From contig NC_081410.1 in assembly GCF_030272615.1 (NCBI RefSeq), forward strand, positions 117,621,140-117,685,139: a stretch of DNA of 64,000 nt, given 5' to 3'. The stretch comes from Cryptomeria japonica (lineage: Eukaryota; Streptophyta; Pinopsida; Cupressales; Cupressaceae). A program made the position numbers and the translations under genes. A model generated the notes under the pieces. That model was not told the origin of the DNA. It saw nothing but the letters and a program-made list of their open reading frames with translations, and made no database searches. Shown one piece after another: positions 1-10,604 of the stretch (its first letter is position 1; each line of letters opens with the position of its first letter).

Positions 1-500
1 GGCATAGAGTTGTTGAGTGTAGGTCAAGAGTGAACAATCAAAGATCTTACATGGATCAGAGGTCTAATGGTGAATGGAAGAGATCTTACAATGACCGGAG
101 GAACCCTACTCGGCAGAGACCTTATGTGAACCAGTCTAGTCCATATGAAATGGAGAATAGATGGAATGTGACATGATCAATCTGTCACAACTATGGTCAT
201 GTGGCTATGAATTGTCGAAGAAGAACTGATAGAGGCAATGTTGGACCCTGGAGAGCATTTGGAATGGCATGTTTTCACTGTCACAAACTGGGACACATTG
301 CAAGGTTTTGTAGAGCTAGAATGAACCAATTGGTTACTCAATATGTTGACCGGAAAGGAAAGAAGAAGGTAGATGTGGAAGAAATCAGCAGTGAGATGAA
401 TAAAATATGGAGGAAGAAAAGTGAGGAGAAACCATTGGAGGACTCCAATTCTACACCTAGGGTGGATAATCCCTCACTGAAAAAACTAAGCTATGTATGA
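1..500 (+). pseudogene. Retrotransposon gag C-terminus with two CCHC zinc knuckles, first one broken
   Basis: This is the nucleic-acid-binding end of a retrotransposon Gag, cut off by the window start. The intact second knuckle reads CFHCHKLGHIARFC (C-x2-C-x4-H-x4-C, about 268-309). A first knuckle lies just upstream in the same frame, but the codon where its first cysteine should be is TGA (174-176); the rest, C-x4-H-x4-C, follows at 183-215. The tail is basic and polar and ends with TGA at 498-500. No protease or polymerase follows. The frame runs straight into a short purine tract at 505-514, so this is either the tail of a gag-only element or an internal deletion. Zinc-knuckle identity is secure; assignment to Ty1-copia or Ty3-gypsy is not. 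Confidence 0.7.
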
Positions 501-953
501 AGCTTAGGGGGAGCATATTGTCAGATCCATTTCTAGACCCTCTAAATGGTGTGTGGTAAGTCAAATCTACATGCTTTGATGCAATATGATGTTATGAAGT
601 TATTTTGAGATGTAATTGGTAAGTTGGATGTGATATGTGAACCAGTAGCAAGTTTTAGGGTTGAACGGTGATTAGGGTATGTTCAACCGGTTTAGCATTA
701 AATGCAGTTGGTAAAAGGCAAATAAAAAGGTGTTTTATAGTATCATTTTTCACTTAGCATTTTTTAGAGCACATTTGGAGAGCAACATAAACATAGAAGA
801 GAATTTGATTGCTACTTTGGTGAAGTTGATAGTGGATTGTGAAGATTTGTGGAAAAATGAATCAATGGAAGAGCATTCAGACCAGAAACCCTAGTTGCGA
901 AGAAGTTTAAAGGTATTTCTCTATTAATCGAAATCTATGTTTAAATTTTCACA
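501..953 (+). other. Gene-free stretch, possible LTR remnant or leader
   Basis: No coding frame is supported here. A purine-rich run, TAGGGGGAG (506-514), is followed within 8 bases by TGTCAG, the usual arrangement of a polypurine tract and LTR start. An AAATAAAAAGG box near 720 could be a TATA-like element. No second copy of this sequence was found in the window, so LTR identity is unproven. It ends at the ATG of the env-like frame at 954. Confidence 0.3.
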
Positions 954-3900
954 ATGGATACACCACATATTGTTGATATTACCGAAAGACCTTAACCAGA
1001 CTTTAAGAGACATCCTCATAAGTCCACGGAGACAGATCCAGCTAGAGCCCTATCCAGCGTGCCCTATGGTGTTTTGCATGTTGAGGATATTCGATCATAT
1101 ATCCATTACAAACTGTAGGATTTGGGCACATTTTCCATCTTTGAAAAATACTTAATACTATGTGATAAACAAGGATTGATGAAGGATGAATTTAGAAGGG
1201 TATCCAATAAAGGTTTTCACTATGTTGTAAACTTTCTAGATGATTTTGAAGAAGAGCACATGAGATATGTTATGAGCAGGATCCACGATCAGTTTATGTG
1301 GTTGGATAGACTGCACAAGATCACAAAAGAGGCTATCCATGTTGTCACCAGATTATGGGCCACCGGTGAAGTCCCTATTTTGAGATCAATCCCGAAGGAT
1401 GAGGTTATCCAGCTGATAAAGTTGAAGTGGGATGGTCGTGCCATGACGGTGAATGATATAGAGGATCTAGAAGTGAATTATGCATCCATGGTAATCAGCT
1501 ACATAGTATACCATTCAAGCCGGATGAATAGAATTCCTAGAGCTACTATCCACACAGCATATCAGATGTTAAAAGATAATGCTAATTATGACCTAACAAA
1601 GGCCTTGAGAGCCCAACTGGTATTGAATCTTGAATCAATCAAGAAGGACAAGCGACAAAAGTTCAAGTTTGTTCAGTTGATTATTGGATTATTTTTCTAT
1701 TTCCAAAGTTACTTTCCTGGTATAGGTGATATCTAATGGTCTGAGGATACACCGTCAGTCTTGCAAATCAAGAACACCATTAAGATTATTGGCAATGAGT
1801 TCACTAAGACTATCTGGGGATACTTCAAGGATTTCCAGAAGAAAATGCATGCCAGAGAGAGGATACCGAAGCATGTGGTGAAAAGGTATGAAGACTCCAT
1901 TTGTTTTATGGTTGATACCGATACTTGTCACATGGAGGATGCAGATCCAAGGACTTCATGGGTCATGCCTATGGGGTATGAGGTAGAAGAAGATATCTTG
2001 ATTATTTATGTTGACCACCTCCTATCTAAACTGGTAGATCCAAATGTACCTAGGTTTGGCACATTAAAAGAGAAATCATTACAGGTACATGTTGAATTGG
2101 CCAAAAAGATTAGGAAAGAGGTTGAGGAATTTGCCATTACACAAGGCTTCACAAAGGAAATGATTGATGAAGAAAGAACTAGATTTGAAGCAAGGAAGGC
2201 ATGAACCTCTAGTGTCTCCACCAGTAGACAAACTAGAAGTGTTAATGTCAAGAAGGAGAAGCCCCCTCCTCCTTCAAAGATACAAATCGGGAGAAAAGCA
2301 AAGGAAGATAACCCTCAAGCACCTAAAGCTACATGAAAAAGAAAGAAAGAACAAGCACAAAGAGTTTTCAAGGCTGTAGCAGAGGAAGAGATAGAGGAAA
2401 CAAAATCTGAAAGTGGTAAGAAAGAGTTGAGGGAAAGTGGCAGGAAGTCTAAAGTGGTTGGTTCACCCACTGTCAAATCAGTTAAGCCACAAGTAACTAA
2501 ACCTATTTCTCTTGAGACCTTGTTGAGTAATATAAGAAAGTATGGAATATCGATTGGTGTACATAAGCACAATAAAAAATTTGGTGAGGAAGAGAATAAA
2601 CAAATTGAGGATTCAGTTGTTTGGTTTATGAATCATTACAGCAAATCATTGATTCAACTACAAGGACAAATACCTGATTCTTTGTATAGAAAATTGGAAG
2701 CTAGATGGCAAACTACAATGAAGCAAGATAAAGAAATAATACAGTATGTACTTATGCATTTACAATCGGAGACCCCCAAGGAGGAAGTGCAAGAAATTAT
2801 TTCAGAATCAAAACCATTATTTCGTACCAAAAAGAGGTTAACAAGATTGCTTGTTGGTGAGTCCCAGTCTGTGCAAGATGAGACTGAGGAAGTTTTGAAA
2901 AAGTTTTTAGGACTTGAAAAAGAGGAACCGGAAAAGATAGATTTTTCTGAGGAGGAAGATCTCTCTGAAGCATCGGTAATTGAAGGTGAACTACTGGATA
3001 TCGGATGTTACTCAAACAGAGATAGAACCAAAATGTGATGCCACATCAGTTCCTACTATTACAAAAGAACAACTAGTGATACCAGAAGATATTCCAGCCA
3101 GTAAAGATGAAGAGAAGACAGATACACGAGAGTGTACAAATAGATGTTGTGCAAACTACATAGCCACTCGTGAAGGAAGAAGAGAAGCAGAAAGAGGAAG
3201 CACAAGAATAGAAAGTGGCCTACTGGTCACTTACTCCAAATAAAATCATTGATGATGATGGGGATGATGATACAATGGCCATCCAAGGGCTAATAAATAC
3301 GGATATGTTGAGTCCAATAGAACTGATGGATATTGTATCTACAATGCAATCCAAGGCCAAGAAGAAGATGATGATAACTCAGAGGAGAGAATCTCAAACT
3401 ATACAAACTACAACTGACATGTTTTCAGTCTATTTACTGGAGACTGATATTGATAGTCTCACAACTCCCATTGAAAAACTAGACCACTTGGTCACATTTG
3501 CAGGGGAGCAAATGAAAAGTCTTGGAGAGGCTGCTCTACATAATGTAGAGAAAGAATATGAATAGAAAAAATTGAGACATTGATCAAGGCAATTGACAAA
3601 GATAGAGAAGGTATTACTATGAATATGGACCAAATCAAAGAAGCTTTAAAGAATGGAGGTAAAATTCTTTCTATATTTTGCAAATTTTCATTATTCTTTG
3701 ATGATCTTGACAAGAAGAGAAAGGAAGCTCAAAAGGAGATAAAGAGTTTGAGTGAATCATTTGATTCACTAAATGATTTAGCAACATATTTTGGTAGATC
3801 TGTCATAATAATACAACATAAGATTAAGGAATATGAGGCATAACATATTAAGAGGACTACATCATTGCAGGAGTTACAAACTCATCTAGTCCCCAAATTA

Positions 3901-4095
3901 GAAATTTTGCAAAGAGGATACAAAGAGACAAAGGCAATTTTGACTACACCAGAAATGAGTACACTTGATGCTATGGAAGAGCTTATATACTAGGTCCGAA
4001 CACACATTGAGATTACATCTACTCTTTTGCAGACATGGGAGAATGATTTGAAAGTCTTGAAGACTAATTTTGCTGATGTTTTTCTCAAAATGTAA
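954..4095 (+). pseudogene. Decayed env-like / accessory frame of a Sirevirus-type copia element
   Basis: A single reading frame can be followed from ATG 954 to about 2990, interrupted by stops at 993-995, 1116-1118, 1734-1736, 2202-2204 and 2334-2336. A frameshift near 2990, another near 3210-3240 and a third near 3565 carry it to TAA 4093-4095, about 1,040 codons. The product would be mostly helical and rich in Lys, Glu and Leu, with heptad-like runs in the last 300 codons suggesting a coiled coil. I recognise no protease, integrase, reverse transcriptase or zinc finger. Its position, directly before a polypurine tract and 3' LTR, is that of the env-like frame of Sireviruses, which is known to be coiled-coil-rich. 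The env-like label is inference from position; an unrelated captured gene is possible. Confidence 0.5.
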
Positions 4096-4333
4096 TTGTA
4101 AACTTTTGAACTCTTATACATTTGGTAATGCAAATTTTGGTGTGTTGTATTCATTTGTTTCAAATGTATTTGCTTACCTTTGTCATTGTTGTCAAAGGGA
4201 GAGTAGTATAAGTCAGTAAATTTTTTGTCATAACATGTAATTGCTAAGGGGGAGTTTTGCATTATGAGTTGAGTCATGATTGTTGTAATGTGACACTTAG
4301 ACAAAAAAATTCCTAACTGTTGCCATCAATGCC

Positions 4334-4344
4334 AAAGGGGGAGA
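4334..4344 (+). promoter_or_regulatory. Polypurine tract (plus-strand primer)
   Basis: The purine run AAAGGGGGAGA sits one base before TGTTGG at 4346. A purine tract directly upstream of an LTR that starts TGTTGG is the classic plus-strand priming site of Sirevirus-like copia elements. It marks the inner edge of the 3' LTR. Confidence 0.8.
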
Positions 4345-4345
4345 T

Positions 4346-5541
4346 TGTTGGCTTGATGATGATGATATAGTTGTAATAGGTTGTTTGATGACTTTATTTG
4401 TGTTGTCATTGATGAAACCATGTTTGTTTAGTCATCTAGGTCATCTAGACCAACTGGTATAGCCTAACCGGTAGTGGAATAAGTTAGACAACAAAACTGC
4501 TAAGTTGTTGTCAACCGATAAATAGGAACAAAGTGGTGATCAAGTGACTAGTACAGACTATTGGAAAAGAGTTAGATGTTGTAGTTTTATAGGAGTGTTG
4601 TACATAGGAACATGCACCTATGTTCCAAACCACATAAATAGATTCAATATATTGAGTGAGTTATGATTGATTTTCAAGTCACGGTTAGGAAGAACAGAGA
4701 ACTAGTACAACAGAGTTAGTTTGATCGGTAATCGATAGACTTATTGTTATGTTTTTAAGTTATGAATTGTTTTGTCTACAAAAGAAAAGTGTAATGAGAG
4801 GGAAAATAGAAAAGGTGGCTAGATTCAATGAACCTAGGGAATTGTTCCAAGGTTCTTAACCGCCTTAACAAAGTTCTTTATAAGGAGATGTAAGTTGTAT
4901 GATTTCATGATTCAAGAGTGAGAATTTGATCATGCAGTTGAAGGAGAAGTTAGGTTTTGATGTCTACTTGGTGATAGAAGCTTAGTAAAAGTGGATATAA
5001 TCAGGCATAAAGGTGCTAACTTTAGATCAATTGAACTTGTTGTCTTCCTAAAAGTTGCAGCAAGAAAACCATCTAACAAGGTCACTCCTAACAAGGTGCG
5101 ATAGGATCCTAGCAGGTCTGAAGGTGAAATCCTCTAACCATGTGACACATTAGTTTGTGTTTGTAAATCCTAGTAATGTGGGTAGCTCCTAACACGGCTG
5201 GGTCCTAACATGCCTTATTGTCTAGCCCTTAACCGGGCTAAAACACTCTTAACCAAGTGTGCCCCTAACAAGGTGGTTGTATGACCTTAACCGGTCAAAT
5301 CTATATACTACAGTTAGAAGATCCTTGTGGATACTAATTCCCTCCGTGGTTTTTACCATTTGGGTTTCCACATGAAAAATAATTGTGTTATGGTTTGCAT
5401 TCTTTGTTGGATGTTTTCTTAGGTGGTTATATTTCTTGCATACTTATTGATTTTCAAGTTGGTGAAAGTAGTTGTCAGATTTATTAAGTTTTTGCTTACA
5501 TTGATTCACCCCCCCCCCTCTCAGTGCCTTATAAGTTTATC
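4346..5541 (+). repeat. Sirevirus-like 3' LTR
   Basis: The LTR begins TGTTGGCTTG directly after the polypurine tract. Near its end it carries GATTCACC followed by a run of C and TCTCAGTG (about 5501-5525), a hallmark also seen in the solo LTR at 13125-14456. It meets the minus-strand gypsy gag at about 5541 (TTTATCA, then gag codons), so this element appears to have inserted into that gag. The outer edge is accurate to about 20 bases. The partner 5' LTR is not in the window. Confidence 0.65.
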
Positions 5542-6894
5542 AAAACCCTTCTCAATAAGATTCTTAAAGGTCAACAAACAAGCCATTATAAGTTCATATC
5601 CAATGTCTTTATTCACATTCTGGGTATACATTTCAACCATTTGTTTTTTGTGGAATATCACAAGAGCAACGACTAGCCAAGCTTCTCCATCATTGTAAGA
5701 ATGATGCAAATGACTCTCCATTTTTCTACTTGGTATTACATAAGGTGGTCACCGATACATCCATTTCAATGCTATGTAAGAAGTGTTTATTGAAGCCTCT
5801 ACTAATTCACCCCATGAATTGATCCCAAGAGGAAGTTGTGAAAACCATTCCATGGCTTGTCTACCTAAACTTTTTGGAAATAATCTCATCAAATAGGATT
5901 CTTCTCTTACCACTTTTATGCAAGCCATGAAAAACTCTCTAACATGTGCCTTGGGATCTCCCTTTACTTTGTATTTGTCAAACTTTGGTGTCATGAAATG
6001 TGGAGGGAAAGGAGGCATTCGTATCCTTTTGTCATATGGATAAGGACATGTGTATTTTATTGTGTAGACCTTTGTTGGTGTTTGCATATCTGCCATTTGT
6101 TTTTGCAAATCCCTAATTTATTGTTGTAAGTCATTGGTAGGTGGTTCCTTATCTCTTTGAGGTATTCCCATGCCCGAGCCCCCAGGTGGAGGTGGAATGT
6201 AATGCATGTAAGGATGATATTGGTTGTATATATGTTCATGTGGAGGAGGAACATAGTTATAACAATTGTATCAACCATTTCGTATGGTGTTATGATGGGG
6301 AACATTAGGCCTAGGACGATATGTATCATGACCATGGGTAAAATTGGCAATGTAACTATGGTCTTGGGTATTGCCCCCAAATCTAACATGTGGTCTCCTT
6401 GTATCATGATCTTGTGTATGTTTTTGTGTATTGGTATATGCATTGGTATTCCTTCGCCATGGGAAAGGGTGACCACAAGGTTGTTCATGAGTGTTTCTAG
6501 CATCATTGGTATAAGCATGAGTGTTTGTTACCATGGGTATTTGAAACAAGGATGAGGGTGACTCAAGCATAAGATGTTCTCTTCTATTACCACCATCGCT
6601 ACCACTAGGATTTGCATTAACTTGATTGGGATTCTCTTCCAAGATTTGTGACACATCAAAGTCATGGGGTAATCTTGCCCCACTTTGCATAAAGAATTGT
6701 AAAAAGTATTGATGGTCCCTTCAAATGATTTCCTCAATAATTCTTTTAAATCTTGCATCAAATATTGTGTCTTGAATGTCTACAGTAGTAATGGACTCAT
6801 TTTCATTGTCATTTTCTTGCTCTGGTGGAATAGTGCAATTTTCAAAACCTTGTGGTTTGTAAAATTCATCTCCATCAAACTCTAAGGTACTCAT
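5542..6894 (-). pseudogene. Ty3-gypsy gag, minus strand, interrupted and truncated
   Basis: The gene reads from ATG at 6892-6894 leftwards. One frame runs to 5749 with in-frame stops at 6721-6723 (TGA), 6271-6273 (TGA) and 6118-6120 (TAA); a shifted frame continues to about 5542, where the Sirevirus LTR begins. The N-terminal half is acidic, then rich in His, Asn and Thr. The second half is a typical Retrotrans_gag capsid region with motifs GDPKAHVREFF, LFPKSLGRQAMEWF and NSWGELVEA, and further on NVNKDIGYELIMACL. Protease and polymerase would lie further left and were displaced or lost. Capsid identity is secure from these motifs. Confidence 0.8.
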
Positions 6895-7580
6895 GTGGAG
6901 AAATCTTAGATCTTATTCGACTTCTCTTCTAGACCTTTGTGAATGGGTTTTAACCATGAACTAAGTTTGGCTATAATGGAAGATGGAAGTAAAAGCGAAT
7001 ATTATGGAAGACCGAGAGGATATGAAATGGGAATGAATCTAAAGTTGTTTTGCAATGTCCAAAAGTGTATGTCCAAAATAAATGTATGATCTAAAGAAAG
7101 GTGTGGCTTCCAAATAGATGATAGAATCTTGATGAGGTAAGTTGACCTTAACTAAAGATACCCAAGATGATAGATCTGATGTGAGAACCACCTAGTGATG
7201 TAATGTAATGTGTTTGCAATATAGGACGTGGACTACTAAACAACCTTTTCACCCTAGTTGAAAAGTGTGTATGGAAGATTGCAAAGGATGTCTAGAAATG
7301 ACTGGATATGTATGAAAAGATCATGACAAAGACTAGGTGACTCAAAATGAAGCCCTAAGGAAGAAGCCTTAGAAACACTTTTGATCTCAAAACACAAACG
7401 TGCCAAAAATCCATTTATACGCAGTTTTAGAGTCCAAATACGCGTTTTCACTGTTGATATGAAAATTCTGTTTTTATCAAATAGGTGATATAATGTAGCA
7501 AATAAACATAAATATATGACATAAACATAGTAATATCAGACACATATGCACTCAAAATATTTTTTTAGTTTTCTATTTAG

Positions 7581-7706
7581 ATACGTGTTAGAACAGTGCA
7601 CAAACACGAAACGATCAGTCAGATATGCGATAACAATGTGCACAGACATGACCAGAGAGATTGTATACGCGCTAATACCATACACAAACGCATTTCTAGC
7701 AATTTC
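7581..7706. repeat. Three imperfect 42-bp tandem units
   Basis: Units start at 7581 (ATACGTGTTA), 7623 (ATATGCGATA) and 7665 (ATACGCGCTA), exactly 42 bases apart. All three share a TACG/TATGCG start and a TGCACAAACA or TACACAAACG block in the second half. Confidence 0.6.
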
Positions 7707-8954
7707 TAAATTCTATCAAAGTTTTGCAAATTGTTGAAAGTGACCAGATCTTGATGTTGAATGTCTTATGGCAAGAAGATACAAAAAACAATGAAGACAC
7801 AATATCTGAAGGTGTTTTGTCAAAATGTAAGTGTAATGTGTATGTCCAATAGGCTGAATCAACTTAATTTCCATGGGTATAGCACAATTGAAAATACATC
7901 AAATACTTTCTTAGCGTAAGGTCAATGTTCTCATGGTGGTAACTTTAGCCCACAACCTAGAATCTTCATCAACTCAACTATAGGGACACCTTAAGGGATG
8001 TATTCACTATTTTGTCTTTATGTGGAAGGACAGATAGGGGCCTCCAAGATTGGAAGGATATCCCAACCACCCTCTCCCTAGAAAGCTACAAGTAGCTTAT
8101 GCTAAGTCAAGGATTCATGTCTCATTCCACAGGAGCCTTATGATGAGTAATCTTGAGAGGAAAACAAGCTATCCCCTTGCACTAAAATTATTGTGATATT
8201 CGATCAAAAAAAGAGTGAGCCACTACTCTAAAGGTGTTTAGTCATGTTTTGAGGCATTTGGTGGCTATTAATGTGGCGGTTCACTTCATTAAGAGGCCTC
8301 CCAGACCTTGGGTTTTTATGCATCACTATGTGGATTACACATCACATGGATATTAAGGGAGATATCCATTGGTGTAACGCATCAGCACTAGGTGATAAGA
8401 GACTTTCATCTAAAACCAAAATCTTTTATATAGTTGACCAAAATAAAATATCGCTTGGGTTGTTCCCTCTCACAAGATGGGAGACAGACCCTTTAAAAGA
8501 CAATAACAATTTCTCTTACACCTAAGGTCCAATGGAAGGCGAGGGGAGAGGATACTTTTGTTATTACCTTTAGGTTTCTAAACTAAACAAAAAAGTGTGC
8601 CAAAGGCATAAGACACTTCAAGCAAAGTTAATTAACCTCCAAAAAACAAAGAAATGATCAACGACAATGTGTGAGCCTAATTAAACTAGGAAATGAAAGA
8701 CAAACACACACTAGATTACCCCTGTAAGCCAAATGATTATTAGTTTGAAAATAATTACCCCAACCTGCAAGCAAACCCATTAGGTTAATTTTAGAAATCC
8801 CAAAATGAAATGCAAAAAGGGGCCTTCGACAATACGATAGAGACAACTGCACCACTTTGCTAGGCCACAAGGGGTTAGAAAAAAAAAGCAAAATCAAATC
8901 TAAAAATGAAACCCTAAATGCAAAAAGGAAAATCAAAATGTCGAAATGCAAATA

Positions 8955-9290
8955 ATGTTATACCTGACGCAAACACGAAAAGACCCAAAAAGAAACCTAT
9001 CAGAAACTTGTAACCTACAAAATCACAAAGACCAAATACATAGCAAGACAAATCATATACACGATAATAAGGATCAAATACATAATATAAATTGGCATAA
9101 ATGTGATATGAAGGATCAAATATGTGGCTCTACCCCATACGTACGTGGAAATACAGAACCCAGATGGGAAAATAGAATGCAAAATGTTACCAGATCTAGA
9201 ACAAAAATATGATAAAAGGATACATATAGGCAAAATAACGATGTACAAATACGAAAATAAGATTCATACATGCAGTTCTGGTAAACCTGC
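8955..9290. repeat. Degenerate 42-bp-period tandem repeat
   Basis: GACCAAATAC at 9030, GATCAAATAC at 9072 and GATCAAATAT at 9114 recur every 42 bases. Weaker copies appear to extend in both directions. The period equals that of the units at 7581-7706, 1.4 kb away in the same element. Confidence 0.45.
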
Positions 9291-9789
9291 AAAAAAAATA
9301 GAAATTCAGACAGAGACACATACATTATATGATGATTCATAGATGCAATTTCGCTTGTAATCGTGGCTGATCTAATCTGAAACTTGACAAAAAGATGAAA
9401 ATTTCAAAGATGATGTTAAAAAAAAGGGACTAAGGTCCCAATGGACATGGAAAAATGTTTAGGGTGAAAATGGAATGATAAAAGTTATTGTATTTAACCA
9501 TAAAAGATCCAACCATATAAAACCATAGTTCTACAATCAAGAATCCATCCTACACCATTAAAGAACTTAAAACATGCAAAACATAGAAAGATTATACCAT
9601 TCACATGATTGGTAGGGTTTGATCTCCATTGTTTCTTATCTCCATTGATCTTTTTGATATGATTGCTCTCAAATTTTATGTGTGCACAAGAGCTCAACAA
9701 AGAACAAATTATCACTGTGTAGATGCTTGATCTCATGAAGATTGATTGATCGCATTCGTTAGGTAGACGTATTAGGGTTATGAAAGGAT

Positions 9790-10184
9790 GAAGGAACCCT
9801 TTTATATAGAGAACGCCTTAGAAAATAGAGGGATAAAATTAAGAGGTGAAAGGATTATTGGTTGGCTGGGATTAAAGGGTAAGTGGAGAAAATAATAAAA
9901 TAATAAGAAGGTAGTTAGGATAAAGGGAAAGATAAATGACAGGTGTCATGGAGGGAAAAATTTAATGAATTAATTAAATAAATATATATATATATATAAT
10001 TAATAAAGGAAGTGGGACCAATTAAATAAATAAAATATTTATTTAAACAAGGAAAGGCTAGAAGAGGATAAATGAATTAATTAATAAATAAAAATCTATT
10101 TAATTAATAGAAGGCTTAGGATAAAATAATTAAATAAATAAAAATATTTATTTAATTAGGACAAAATAATTTTAGGTGTCTACA
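9790..10184 (-). repeat. 5' end and promoter of a minus-strand gypsy LTR
   Basis: On the minus strand the LTR starts TGTAGACACC at 10184, continues through AT-rich DNA built of AAATAAAT-like motifs (9960-10170) and reaches a strong TATA box, CTATATAAAAGG (9800-9811). Transcription would run towards the gag at 6894. A TG start, AT-rich U3 and TATA box in the same orientation support the call. The LTR continues left of 9790 to an end I cannot fix. Confidence 0.55.
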
Positions 10185-10269
10185 CATACACATGGAGATA
10201 GCTCATTTTACTCTTAGCTCGAGGACATAAGGTGTGCAAAGGCTTGATTTGGTTGATGCTAATAATGCC

Positions 10270-10604
10270 AATGCACATGTGAGTTTAAAATTTTTAAACA
10301 ATACATACATTTATTTAGTTTGTACAAATGTGTACATGTGTGTGTGTGTGTGTTCTTTAAGATAACATTTAATGTACACTTTTATGTATGTTTCGTACTA
10401 TCTCCAATGCTCAGTGCATCCATTGGAGTGTGGTTAGGGGGTTGCTCAACTAGGAGCCGACGTAATGACCTTGCCACCTAAAGACATTTGTAGACATTTC
10501 AAGATATTTTCTCCCTCCCTTTCTCTTCACACACACACGCGCGTCTATACATACATACATACATGTTTGTATGCACACACACATACATATATACATATAC
10601 ATAT
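10270..10604. repeat. Microsatellite cluster with a conserved 70-bp block
   Basis: The block at about 10356-10430 (TAACATTTAATGTACACTTT...) is present in inverted orientation at about 14747-14815. Around it are (TG)n near 10337-10352, (CA)n near 10531-10540, CATA repeats and TACATATATACATATAC just before the LTR at 10605. No coding frame is supported. Confidence 0.6.

Larger units (their letters stand above)
6895..9789 (-). other. Leader and LTR body of the minus-strand gypsy element
   Basis: There is no credible gene in these 2.9 kb. They lie between the gag start (6894) and the LTR promoter near 9805 of the same minus-strand element, so they should hold the R-U5 part of the LTR, the primer-binding site and the untranslated leader. 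I could not locate the LTR end or a convincing primer-binding site. Two patches of 42-bp-period repeats are listed separately. Confidence 0.4.
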
